Assembly: GCF_002939475.1 (NCBI RefSeq)
Contig: NZ_PKFQ01000001.1
Coordinates: 62,001 to 126,000 of the forward strand
Source of the DNA: Streptomyces cinnamoneus
Lineage (GTDB): Bacteria; Actinomycetota; Actinomycetes; Streptomycetales; Streptomycetaceae
DNA: 64,000 nucleotides
Direction: 5' to 3'
Shown here piece after piece: positions 9,089 to 16,740 of the stretch. The notes below the pieces were generated by a model that saw nothing but the letters and a program-made list of their open reading frames with translations, was not told where the DNA came from and did no database searches. Each line of letters starts with the position of its first letter. Position 1 is the stretch's first letter. The position numbers were made by a program, and so were the translations under genes.

Positions 9089-9991
9089 TCAGGCGACCGC
9101 CCGGGTGTGAAGCATGGTGGACAGACGCGCGAGCCCCTGTGTTCCGTAACCGTCCGCAACCGCCTGGTCGATGATGCCTTTTGCCGCGGTGAGCATCCCC
9201 ACGTCGATTCCATGGGTGGTGGCCGTGTTGATGATGTGCGTGATCCCGGATGCCGCGGAAGCGATCGTGGAGCGGTCCCCGGGATAGTGACCGGTCTGGA
9301 TCTGCCGGGCGAAACGCGTGATCATCTCTGGGAGGAGGCCACCGATACCGGTGGCGAACGCCGCAAACCGTTCCGGCTCGATGCCCTCGGCCGACGCGAG
9401 GGCGAAAGCGTGCACGATGCCGTTGACCGAGGTGGCGAAGATGTCCAGGAGCGCGACCTCGTAGGCGGATGCCTGGCCGGGATCGTCGCCGAGGTGCACC
9501 GCGGCGCCGCCCACGGCGGACATCGTCTCCTGAACGGCCTCATAGACGTCGTGGGCCCCGCTGAAGAGGACGGCGGCGGATGGCGTGCCGATCGCCGGGG
9601 TCGGGGTCAGGATGGCGCCGTCCAGGTAGTCGATCCCGCGGGAAGAAGCCCACTCTGACATCTGGCGGGCTTGAGCTGGTTCTCCGCTGGTGAGGTTGAC
9701 CAGACACCGGTTCTCCCAGTCCGCCTGCGATGGTTCCAGCGTGGCTTGCACTGCGTCGTAGTCGATCAGACAGACAATGATCACCTGTCCGGCCCGCACT
9801 GCTTCCTGGACCGAGCCGGCGGCCACCGCGCCATGGTCGAGGAGGTCTCCGGCCTTTCCAGATGTGCGGTTCCACACCGTCACCTGATGGCCGGCATTGA
9901 GGAAGGCGGAGGCCAGGGCGCGGCCCATCGGGCCGAGGCCGAGGACGGTCACGGGCGTGAGCGGAGTCTGCTCGTCAGATGTTTCGATCAT
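9089..9991 (-). CDS. NAD(P)-dependent imine-reductase-like oxidoreductase (IS21 passenger)
   Basis: A 300-residue protein of the 6-phosphogluconate dehydrogenase/beta-hydroxyacid dehydrogenase fold. The N-terminal Rossmann motif is VTVLGLGPMGRALA and an NADP-type WNRTSGKA follows the second strand. The C-terminal all-alpha domain has EVALLDIFATSVNG, matching the segment with the conserved active-site Asp of imine reductases, which reduce cyclic imines with NADPH; the exact substrate cannot be read from sequence. It starts at the ATG at 9991, just downstream of a MerR-type operator, and diverges from the merR gene at 10051. Both lie inside the IS21 ends, so this looks like transposon cargo. 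Confidence 0.85.
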   Translation of the reverse strand: MIETSDEQTPLTPVTVLGLGPMGRALASAFLNAGHQVTVWNRTSGKAGDLLDHGAVAAGSVQEAVRAGQVIIVCLIDYDAVQATLEPSQADWENRCLVNLTSGEPAQARQMSEWASSRGIDYLDGAILTPTPAIGTPSAAVLFSGAHDVYEAVQETMSAVGGAAVHLGDDPGQASAYEVALLDIFATSVNGIVHAFALASAEGIEPERFAAFATGIGGLLPEMITRFARQIQTGHYPGDRSTIASAASGITHIINTATTHGIDVGMLTAAKGIIDQAVADGYGTQGLARLSTMLHTRAVA

Positions 9992-10005
9992 GTCCCGAAC
10001 GCTAA

Positions 10006-10027
10006 ACCTTCACATTGACGTCAAGGT
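10006..10027. promoter_or_regulatory. MerR-type operator between reductase and merR genes
   Basis: The sequence ACCTTCACATTGACGTCAAGGT is a dyad with outer arms ACCTT/AAGGT, typical of MerR-family sites that lie in the long spacer of a target promoter. On the minus strand TTGACG at about 10021-10016 could be the -35 box and TTTAGC at 10006-10001 the -10 box of the reductase promoter, a few bases before its start codon. Confidence 0.7.
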
Positions 10028-10050
10028 CAAGCACTGCTGGACTCTTCCTC

Positions 10051-10425
10051 ATGAGGATCGGTGAACTGTCACGACGCACCGGCGTGAGCCAGCGCTCCCT
10101 TCGCTACTACGAGGAACAAGGACTGCTCACCCCAACACGCCTCCCGAACGGATACCGCGACTACGACGAACGCACCGTCACCACCGTGCGGCGCATCCAG
10201 ATCCTGCTCTCCGCAGGGCTCGGCACCTCCGCCGTCGCAGAGATCCTGCCCTGCGCCGTCGACGACACCGTCGTCCTGTCCGGGAAGTGCCCGGAACTCA
10301 TCGACGGCTTGGCGAAAGAGCGCCGCCGGATCAACGCGGCGATCGACGATCTGATCGCCGCTCGCGACATCCTCGACTCCCTCATCGGACGCCCGCTACT
10401 CGCCCAGGCCGTCCCTTCGCTCTGA
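10051..10425 (+). CDS. MerR-family transcriptional regulator (IS21 passenger)
   Basis: A 124-residue protein from the ATG at 10051. Residues 1-70 are a classic MerR winged helix-turn-helix (MRIGELSRRTGVSQRSLRYY, then GYRDYDERTV). A coiled-coil dimerisation helix follows (about residues 80-112). The C-terminus has one cysteine-containing segment (VLSGKCPEL) but no clear metal site. It diverges from the imine-reductase-like gene across 59 bases that contain a MerR-type dyad, so it most likely activates that gene in response to an unknown small molecule. Confidence 0.88.
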   Translation: MRIGELSRRTGVSQRSLRYYEEQGLLTPTRLPNGYRDYDERTVTTVRRIQILLSAGLGTSAVAEILPCAVDDTVVLSGKCPELIDGLAKERRRINAAIDDLIAARDILDSLIGRPLLAQAVPSL

Positions 10426-10548
10426 CGGCAATGGATCCGGACCAAGACAAGTCGTTCCTGAAATCCACCGACATTTCTGGGGCCGAGCACCCTTAACCGT
10501 TCCCCGAACCCACTGTCACGCGTTGCTGCTTCTCATCGACACAATCAC

Positions 10549-11009
10549 ACCCTGGTGCCTACCCGGGACCACAGCATCGCTGAACAGTCGAAGAACTACC
10601 GCTACTCCACCAACCACCAGGTCGTCATCGACGCGGATACCCGCCTGGTCGTTGTGGCCGGTGAGCCTTTGCCCGGCAATCGCAACGACTGCCGGGCATG
10701 GGAGGAGTCTGGCGCGAAGGCCGCCGTGGGCAGGACCCTCACGATGGCCGACGGCGGCTATCCGGGCACCGGCCTCCTCATGCCCCACCGCCGCACCCCG
10801 GGCGAAGAGTTGCCAGGCTGGAAGCGCGAGCACAATCGCTCGCACAAACAGGTCCGGTCCGCGTCGAGCACGTCTTCGCCCGCATGAAGACCTGCAAGAT
10901 CCTCCGCGACTGCCGTCTCAAGGGCGACGGCGTCCGCCACGCCATGCTCGGCACCGCCCGACTGCACAACCTCGCTCACGGGACAGCTCCCGCCGCATGT
11001 GGGACCTGA
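10549..11009 (+). pseudogene. DDE transposase, 3' half of the split gene
   Basis: This is the continuation of the fragment at 6163-6323. It begins inside the target duplication and reads VPTRDHSIAEQSKNYRYS, the block after the first catalytic Asp, then TMADGGYPG with the second Asp. A further frameshift near 10855 shifts the end into another frame, which carries VRVEHVFARMKTCKILRDC with the catalytic Glu and reaches a stop at 11009. The gene had therefore probably decayed independently of the IS21 insertion. Confidence 0.75.
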
Positions 11010-11054
11010 GAGGTCCCCGGGAGCCGGCTCCCCCCTCGCAGTCTCGGAGGAGAA

Positions 11055-11486
11055 TCAGGCGAGGCAGAACTCGTTGCCCTCGATGTCCTGCATCGTGATG
11101 CACGACTCGTTGACGCCATCGGCGCGCTGCGTCAGCACGTGTTTCGCGCCGAGCCCCATCAGCCGTGCGCATTCGGCCTCGAGTGTGGCCAGGCGCTCGT
11201 CACCCACGAGGCCGGTGCCGACCCGCACATCGAGATGCACACGGTTCTTGACGACCTTGCCTTCGGGAACTCGCTGGAAGAGCACGCGCGGGCCCACACC
11301 CGAGGGATCAGTGCACGCGAAGTAGATCTCATCCTCAGGCGGCAGCGAGTGGTGGTACTCCTCCCACGTGGCAAAGCCCTCCGGAACTCTCGGTACGACG
11401 TACCCCAGCACCTCGCACCAGAAGGCGGCGAGGCGCGCAGGTTGCGCGCAGTCGAAGGTCACTTGGAACTGCTTGATCATTGACAT
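11055..11486 (-). CDS. VOC-family (glyoxalase-like) protein
   Basis: A 143-residue protein starting MSMIKQFQVTFDCAQPARLA, a typical single-module glyoxalase/bleomycin-resistance fold. Both beta-alpha-beta-beta-beta repeats are visible, the first around residues 5-65 and the second starting at NRVHLDVRVG; the end, MQDIEGNEFCLA, carries the usual C-terminal glutamate. The role (resistance, isomerase or dioxygenase) cannot be told. I chose the ATG at 11486 because residues upstream do not look like protein. Confidence 0.85.
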   Translation of the reverse strand: MSMIKQFQVTFDCAQPARLAAFWCEVLGYVVPRVPEGFATWEEYHHSLPPEDEIYFACTDPSGVGPRVLFQRVPEGKVVKNRVHLDVRVGTGLVGDERLATLEAECARLMGLGAKHVLTQRADGVNESCITMQDIEGNEFCLA

Positions 11487-11824
11487 CGGCGCACGATAAC
11501 AGGGGCCCTGCTCATCTCCCCGGGCGGGTGGATCCACACGTTGCCGGGAGGACGGCCCCTGCCATCCGCTGCTGTGTCGTGCGGTCACAGGGGTGAACCG
11601 GTGGTGGCACAGGATGTGCAGGCGGGGGCAGGGGGGGGTGACAGTCGGTCAGGGCCTGCAAATGCGGCTGGCCCGCAGTTCGCGCAGGTCGGGGATGTGG
11701 TTTTAGAGGGTGCCCGGCGCAGTATTTCAGGCGCGGATGCGCCGAATCAGCCCGTCCGGCGCTTGAGCACAATGCGGCGAAGCCGCGTTGCGGGGTCCGG
11801 AGCGATGCCCCGGTCAGGGGTGCA

Positions 11825-11839
11825 GGGGGCGAAGCCCCC
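11825..11839. terminator. GC-rich hairpin
   Basis: GGGGGC-GAA-GCCCCC is a perfect six-base-pair stem with a GNA-type loop, a form common after Streptomyces genes. It lies between the convergent-looking ends of neighbouring units and has no T run. Confidence 0.45.
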
Positions 11840-11890
11840 GCCGGGGTGCGGCGGCCCCCCGGCCCACCGCGCGGAGCGCGGTACCGGGCC

Positions 11891-11907
11891 CCGGGGCGCA
11901 GCCCCGG
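11891..11907. terminator. GC-rich hairpin
   Basis: CCGGGGC-GCA-GCCCCGG is a perfect seven-base-pair stem followed on the plus strand by AAGAAATAG. It sits 39 bases past the end of the SGNH hydrolase gene and probably ends that transcript. The rest of 11487-11945 contains no gene I can identify. Confidence 0.45.
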
Positions 11908-11945
11908 AAGAAATAGTGAAAGGGCGGGCCAAGGGCAAACCCCCC

Positions 11946-12727
11946 TCACCCCCGCCTCACGGCAAGAGGCCCGCGTACCTGCCCCTCCCTGTTCGGGTGG
12001 TACGACTCCGACACCGCCAGCCCGACGGGATTGATCCACGGATCCGCGGCACACGCCCCGTGCCCCTCGAACCTCCTCCTCGGTTCCATGTACGCAACAC
12101 CGGCCGCACGCGCACGATCAGCGAAAACCGCGTCTATGTGATCCCCGGCCGCATTCATACGACGGGCCCGCGGCGGGGCCGGGATCAGGCAGGGCGCGCC
12201 GCCGAAGAGGTGCGGGTAGCCGAGGATGATCACGCGGGCGTGCGGGGCACGGTGGGCGATAGCCGCGTACGTCGCGTCCAGGCGGGCGGGGAGGACGTGG
12301 TCCATGCCGCGCTCCGCCCGGGCCACCTCCGCCTCGCAGCTCGCGTCCGGGCCGATGCTGCACGCCCGCATGACGCGTACGTAGTCGACGTCGTTGGCCC
12401 CCACGGTGAGGGTGACCAGGTCCGTCCCCGGGCCCAACGAAGGGAGTTGACGCGTCAGGAGGTCCCGCGTCGTCGCACCCCCGCACGCGGGGAAGCGGAA
12501 GTCGGCGACGTGATGGGCCGCGGCCCACCGGGGGCCGTAGGCGTGCGGGCTCCGGTGGCAGCTGCCGGAGGCCGGGTCGCCTCGTGGGCGCCGACGCCGG
12601 AGGAGAACGAGTCACCTAGCGCGGCGTAGGAGACCACCGGTCTCGCGTCGGCGTCGGAGGGCACTGACGCGCAGATCAGGGCGACCGCGGCGGCGAGGGC
12701 TGTGGGGAGGCGGCGGGAGATGCGCAT
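11946..12727 (-). pseudogene. secreted SGNH/GDSL hydrolase, frameshifted
   Basis: The start region encodes a signal peptide (MRISRRLPTALAAAVALICA) and block I with the catalytic Ser (YAALGDSFSSGVG). Near 12570 the frame shifts by one base: the protein continues in another frame as HRSPHAYGPRWAAAHH, then GPGTDLVTLTVGANDVDYV with block III, and ends with block V (INPVGLAVSESYHPNREGQ, catalytic His). All SGNH landmarks are therefore present and one indel separates them. Secreted esterase or lipase activity would be expected if the shift is a sequencing error. Confidence 0.8.
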
Positions 12728-12738
12728 GCGAGAGGCTC

Positions 12739-12757
12739 CTTCACCTTCCTGGTGAAG
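12739..12757. promoter_or_regulatory. hairpin over the leader of the SGNH hydrolase gene
   Basis: CTTCACC-TTCCT-GGTGAAG has perfect seven-base arms and a five-base loop. On the minus strand it lies just before the ribosome binding site of the hydrolase (GGAG, with the start codon at 12727), so it could mask translation or serve as an operator. The rest of 12758-13041 shows no gene. Confidence 0.4.
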
Positions 12758-13041
12758 TGATTCCCTGCCGCGTTCGCCGCCGTTCCACGCCTACCGCCAC
12801 CTGGCATTCGCACGTCCGACAACGGGGGCGGGCAGGCACACCGCCCGCCCCCGACTGCGCCGCGCTCCAGGCCGGCGAAGTTCCCGTACCCCGCCCCGCC
12901 CTCTCTGACCAAGCGTCACCCTGGTCACAGGGAGTTACTTGTCACTTCGCCGTAGCTTCAGGAGAACAGGGCCGGTCCGGGCTGTCCTGTCGCACCGAAG
13001 CTGACGAATTCTCACCGGATCTCATCCATGTTGTCGGATTC

Positions 13042-13413
13042 TCACTGTTTCGCGTTCCGACCTGGCCATAGCCGTGCGGCCGTGCGGACCAGGCCGGCCA
13101 GGACGACACCTGCGGCAACCTGATTCAGATCATGCACGGCGTGTAGTGCCGGACCCAGCAGCCGCCCCGTGATGCTGGAGTCGTTCAGATCGGCGTGCAG
13201 CGAGGGGATCTATCGGAGGCGACCGGCCGCTCGCGTGGCGGCGGGCTGGCATTGGCCGCTATTGACCATCCAGTCGCGGGTGCCCTGGAGCCAGACGGCG
13301 GTGGCGTGCAGGTAGATCATGGTGGGTGCATCGGCGGCAGGGATGGCGTGATCTTGCAGGCCGGAAACCAGCTGTTGCGGGTTCGTGGCCAGGCCGTAGA
13401 AACGGGATGTCAT
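13042..13413 (-). pseudogene. unknown gene interrupted by a stop codon
   Basis: One minus-strand frame reads protein-like from 13413 (SRFYGLATNPQQLVSGLQDH, then MIYLHATAVWLQGTRDWM) to a TAG at about 13210, then continues in the same frame as LHADLNDSSITGRLLGPALH and further to a stop at 13042. Both parts look coding, so a nonsense mutation splits one gene of about 120 codons. I do not recognise the family. Its start overlaps the leader of the secreted-protein gene on the other strand. Confidence 0.45.
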
Positions 13414-13449
13414 TTCGCGTTGGTCGTTTTCCCCTCCAAGGAGCCCACT

Positions 13450-13818
13450 ATGCCCCGTTTGCGTACCACCGTGACCGCTCTCGCCGGTGCTGCTGCGGTG
13501 TTCGCCCTCACCGCCGCGCCTGCCCAGGCGGCACCCGGTGACGTGACCACCACCTGCGCGAACACCGCCACCCCGGCAGGCTACGTCGACGTCAACTGGG
13601 GCTACAGCAACAGCTGCGGCGGCCAGAACTTCGCCCCGAACATCAAGCAGATCAAGCAGCTCACCGGCCTGCCCATAGGCACCGTCGTCCAGGCCTGCGG
13701 GTCCACGTACTACCCGACCGGCTGGGTCCAGACCAGCTCGTACTACAGCAGCTCGTGCGTCGCCTTCCCGAACTCCGGCTTCAACAACAACGCCTGGACC
13801 CTCAAGCGCGTCTCCTGA
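13450..13818 (+). CDS. small secreted protein
   Basis: A 122-residue protein with AAGGAG upstream of the ATG at 13450. Residues 1-30 are a standard signal peptide ending in AQA. The mature part is Asn/Ser/Tyr/Gly-rich and has four cysteines (CANTATPAGY, NSCGG, VQACGS and SSCVA regions), which suggests two disulfides in an extracellular protein. Codon use is strongly native. Function unknown. Confidence 0.8.
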   Translation: MPRLRTTVTALAGAAAVFALTAAPAQAAPGDVTTTCANTATPAGYVDVNWGYSNSCGGQNFAPNIKQIKQLTGLPIGTVVQACGSTYYPTGWVQTSSYYSSSCVAFPNSGFNNNAWTLKRVS

Positions 13819-13878
13819 TCACCCCTTCCGATCGCCACCCGCCTCGCGACCGAAACAAGCGGGGCGGGGCTGACGGGT

Positions 13879-14290
13879 TCACCCAGCCGGCACTCGCGTC
13901 TCAGCGGGGGGTGGGCGCGGTCCCAGCAGGCAACCTCCACACCTTGCCGCCGGGCGAGCCTGGCGGCCAGGCAGCCAGGCTTGATGCCTCCCGGCCCGGG
14001 AGCAGATCGACCGGACAGGGGTTTCGACGTCCACCAGGACGATGCCGTAGTGGCGGCGGCCCCTGCGGTGGCGCACTCGTCGGCACCGACCACCCGCGGC
14101 ACGGGAACCTCCGGATCGGAAAGCGCGTCGATCAGCCGCAATACGGTGCTCCGACTGGCGGACACGCCGTGAACCACGGCCAGTCGAGCGCCGGCCCGGC
14201 CTGCCAGGCCCGAGACTTCAACGCGGCCCGTGTGCGCGCCGGTAGCGGCAACGCATATGCGCTGGTGGGGGCATTCGCGGCCGGGCATCC
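13879..14290 (-). pseudogene. ISL3-family transposase relic
   Basis: Segments typical of ISL3 transposases appear in more than one minus-strand frame: SASRSTVLRLIDALSDPEVP followed by PRVVGADE, with the first catalytic Asp region, and HYGIVLVDVETP, SLAAWL and VEVACWDRA in shifted frames. Both ends are missing and several frameshifts are present, so only part of the DDE domain survives. Confidence 0.7.
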
Positions 14291-14385
14291 TACTCAGTGT
14301 TCCGTCGTCCCACCGCCCCGCCGTCGAACCCGAGCCGCACGGCCGGATGCCCGCGCCGGCCGAGGCGCCCGGAGACCGGCCGACG

Positions 14386-14433
14386 GTCGACCGTCGACCG
14401 TCGACCGTCGACCGTCGACCGTCGACCGTCGAC
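14386..14433. repeat. tandem array of the 7-base unit GTCGACC
   Basis: Almost seven perfect head-to-tail copies of GTCGACC fill 48 bases, ending five bases before the tetR stop codon. Each unit contains the palindrome GTCGAC, so the array can fold into many alternative hairpins and should be prone to slippage. Confidence 0.9.
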
Positions 14434-14438
14434 GACGG

Positions 14439-15020
14439 TCAGCGTTGCGGTTGGGAGGGATCGCTGAACAGGTCGGTGACCAGGGCGCGGGCGTAGGTTT
14501 CGTCGGTGTCCGGCATGGAGAAGACGACGCGGAAGTAGAGCGGGGCGACAATCCGGTCAAGCAGTCGTTCGGTTGAGGGTGGAGTTTCGCCCCGGCCGCG
14601 AGAGGCTTCGAGGACCGCCTCAAGGCCGACGGTGGCGCGGTGCAGGCATTCCCGGAGGCCGCTGCGGCGTTCATCGATGTCGGGGGCGACCTCTGCCCGG
14701 AAGAACGCGATGCCGCCGGGCCGGGTCAGATCTGCCAGTGTCCGGATCGCGTAGGCCTCCAGGTCCGTGCGGAGATCACCGCTGGAGGGAGGCGGGGCGT
14801 CGGCTGTGTGCAGGGTTGCCACCTCGGCCAGCAGGGCCTGCAGCGTGCCCCAGCGCCGGTAGATGGTGGTGGGGTTGACCCCGGCGCGCTCGGCCACCGC
14901 GGGGATCGTCAACTGGGCCGTCTCGCGCTCGCGGGCCAGGTCGGTGACGGCCTGGTGGACCGCGGCCTGGACGCGGGCGCTGCGGCCGCCCGGGCGCTTG
15001 GCGGGAGTGTCTGCGTTCAC
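14439..15020 (-). CDS. TetR-family repressor
   Basis: A 193-residue protein starting at a GTG. The N-terminal domain (about residues 15-65) has the TetR helix-turn-helix, ending in GVNPTTIYRRWGT. The ligand-binding domain is of the TetR_C type seen in regulators of small oxidoreductases. It diverges from the SnoaL-like gene at 15133, and the region between holds three TGCTTTAG/CTAAAGCA half sites. It most likely represses itself and the SnoaL gene until a ligand binds. Confidence 0.9.
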   Translation of the reverse strand: MNADTPAKRPGGRSARVQAAVHQAVTDLARERETAQLTIPAVAERAGVNPTTIYRRWGTLQALLAEVATLHTADAPPPSSGDLRTDLEAYAIRTLADLTRPGGIAFFRAEVAPDIDERRSGLRECLHRATVGLEAVLEASRGRGETPPSTERLLDRIVAPLYFRVVFSMPDTDETYARALVTDLFSDPSQPQR

Positions 15021-15044
15021 GTCCCCACCTTAACGCAGAGTGGA

Positions 15045-15099
15045 TTGCTTTAGCGGTCGAAGAACGCTAGCCTCACTAAAGCAAACCTGACTGCTTTAG
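15045..15099. promoter_or_regulatory. TetR operator region
   Basis: Half sites occur at 15045-15053 (TTGCTTTAG), 15076-15084 (CTAAAGCAA, exact inverse of the first) and 15092-15099 (TGCTTTAG). They lie between the divergent tetR and SnoaL-like genes and are the only repeated, A+T-richer elements there, as expected for the operator. Confidence 0.75.
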
Positions 15100-15132
15100 A
15101 TGGCTATCGCCATCATCCCGGAGGGGACTGCC

Positions 15133-15513
15133 ATGACCACCGCTGCCTACGACCTCGGCCAGCGCTTCCACGCCGCACTCATCACCGGCGACTGGCCGGC
15201 CATCCGGTCCATGCTCCACGACGACGCCACCTGGACGCTGCCGGGCGACAACACCATCAGCGGCACCGTCGTCGGCGCGGACGCCGTGGTCGAGCGCGCC
15301 CAGAAGATAGCCTCCTACGGCCTGTCCTTCGAGCTGCTGCACGTCCTGGTCAGCCGCGAGAACATGGCCCTGTCACTGCACAACACCGCCCAGCGCCCGG
15401 ACGCGATCCTCGACGAGTACCTGACCACCGTCTGCCGTCTGCGGGACGGCCGGATCGCCGACATCGAGACCTACCTGTCCGACGTCCCCGGCATGAATGC
15501 CTTCTTCGTCTGA
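15133..15513 (+). CDS. SnoaL-like (NTF2-fold) protein
   Basis: A 126-residue protein starting at the ATG at 15133 with GGAGGGG upstream. The pattern FHAALITGDWPAIRSMLHDD followed by ATWTLPGDNTISGTVVGADA is typical of SnoaL/ketosteroid-isomerase-like proteins, small cone-shaped enzymes or binding proteins of unknown substrate. It is the divergent partner of the TetR gene and probably the regulated target. Confidence 0.85.
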   Translation: MTTAAYDLGQRFHAALITGDWPAIRSMLHDDATWTLPGDNTISGTVVGADAVVERAQKIASYGLSFELLHVLVSRENMALSLHNTAQRPDAILDEYLTTVCRLRDGRIADIETYLSDVPGMNAFFV

Positions 15514-15700
15514 TGGCGAGCACCCAGATTCTCAACAACTGCTGCCGACCAGAGGGCCTGCGTGCAGCTGTTCGTTCTGCAGAAGTGTGGTGGAGCGGGG
15601 GTGTGGGCGAGGATCCGCATGGACCCCATGACGGTGCCGACGAGGGTTCGGCCGCGGTGGAGCAGCCGTCCGGGGGCGAGGGTGTCGCGGAGCCGGTCCC

Positions 15701-16708
15701 TCAGAAGGTGATCATCCACCCTTCGCGCCGGCGCTGCTGGCCCGTGTAGGCGACGCCGTGGACCTTCAGTCCCCCGGGGTCGAGCAGGGTGACCGCGCCA
15801 CCGCTCTTGTCGAGGTGGAAACCGTCGCCGTCGGAGACGGTCGCCGTATCTCCCGGTGCGAGGATCTGCGCGGGCAGGGCGAGCAGGTTGCCGTGGGCGT
15901 CTGCCAGTTGCCAGCCGGTCAGTTCCAGGGGCTCGGGAGAGGCGTTGAGGAGAGTGACGGACTCCGCCGGCGCCGTCGCCGGGAAGCCGTCGGTCCGCAC
16001 CCCCACGACGCGCAGTGGCGCGTCCCGTACGGACGGGCGCAGCGCCGGGGTGGGCAGGGCATGGCCGGTGACGTCGTCGGTGTGCCAGGCCTGTGACTGG
16101 AAGGCCAGGAAGATGGCCGTCCACCGTGATTCCACGGGCAGGTGGAAGAGGAGTGCGCCGTCCTGCCAGACCCCGTCGTCGTTCCGGAAGCGCCCGACGT
16201 TGCCCTGGTTCATGTGGATGTCGTGGACGCCGTTGCCGGGCCGGAAGCCGAACGTGGCGTCGGGCTTTCCCGGTTCTGGGCCGAACCGCTGCCCGAAGAG
16301 GTAGAGGGCCGTCGTCGGGTCGGCGACGGCGCGCTCGACGTAGTGGTCCAGCAGGTCGGCGAGGTCGTTGTCCACGCCGGGCAGGTCGGGCGGCAGGGTG
16401 CGCATGGACGCGGGCACGAACATGTTGCCGCGGATGAAGTCCAGGGCCGCGCCGCCCCGCTCCGAGGGCAGCGGTGTCCAGCCGCTGCCCGCAGGGGGCA
16501 GCGCAGCCGTCAGCGGGTGACGGAAGTCGTCGTCGGCCGCGTAGAGCAGCTCGGACGGGGCCTGCTGCGACAGCACGTTGACCGCGGCCCGGTAGTGCGT
16601 GCCGCTGTTGTCGAGGAGGTGGATCTGGTAGTGCGGCGTTTCGGCGCTCCCCTCGCGGCGCCGTTCGACGGCGCGGCAGGCGAGGACGCCGTATCTCGCG
16701 ATGGGCAT
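15701..16708 (-). CDS. DUF2278 protein with C-terminal lamin-tail domain
   Basis: A 335-residue protein from the ATG at 16708 (MPIARYGVLACRAVERR). Residues about 1-210 match the DUF2278 pattern (HYQIHLLDN, YAADDDF, GNGVHDIHMNQGN). Residues about 240-330 look like a lamin-tail (LTD) beta-sandwich (VTLLNASPEPLELTGWQLAD). No signal peptide. It lies 32 bases behind an endonuclease/phosphatase-family gene on the same strand, so the two are probably co-transcribed. DUF2278 proteins often accompany nucleases, but the biochemical role is unknown. Downstream, the minus strand at about 15590-15700 keeps a coding-like scrap (RDRLRDTLAPGRLLHRGRT). Confidence 0.85.
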   Translation of the reverse strand: MPIARYGVLACRAVERRREGSAETPHYQIHLLDNSGTHYRAAVNVLSQQAPSELLYAADDDFRHPLTAALPPAGSGWTPLPSERGGAALDFIRGNMFVPASMRTLPPDLPGVDNDLADLLDHYVERAVADPTTALYLFGQRFGPEPGKPDATFGFRPGNGVHDIHMNQGNVGRFRNDDGVWQDGALLFHLPVESRWTAIFLAFQSQAWHTDDVTGHALPTPALRPSVRDAPLRVVGVRTDGFPATAPAESVTLLNASPEPLELTGWQLADAHGNLLALPAQILAPGDTATVSDGDGFHLDKSGGAVTLLDPGGLKVHGVAYTGQQRRREGWMITF

Positions 16709-16740
16709 GGCTGCCTCTGGTGACGGAGATGGCGAAAGGT

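Larger units (their letters stand above)
6324..10547 (+). mobile_element. IS21-family element carrying two passenger genes
   Basis: The ends are TG...CA. The left end (6324-6353) and the complement of the right end (10547-10518) agree at 19-20 of 30 positions, ending in AACGCGT at the same offset in both. Subterminal repeats are symmetric: TGTCGGTGAGTTTCGAGAAC at 6330, TGCCGGTGAGTTTTGGCAGC at 6395, and on the minus strand TGTCGGTGGATTTCAGGAAC from 10473 and TGTCGATGAGAAGCAGCAAC from 10541; the spacing is 65 bases on the left and 68 on the right. ACCCT flanks both sides (6319-6323 and 10549-10553, with one extra C at 10548). Removal restores the host transposase frame. Inside are istA, istB, an imine-reductase-like gene and a merR gene. 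IS21 elements normally hold only istA and istB in about 2-2.5 kb; this one is 4.2 kb. Confidence 0.75.

Noticed and set aside
11541..12629. A 362-codon plus-strand frame
   Set aside because: It is antisense to the SGNH hydrolase, whose minus-strand motifs are far more convincing.
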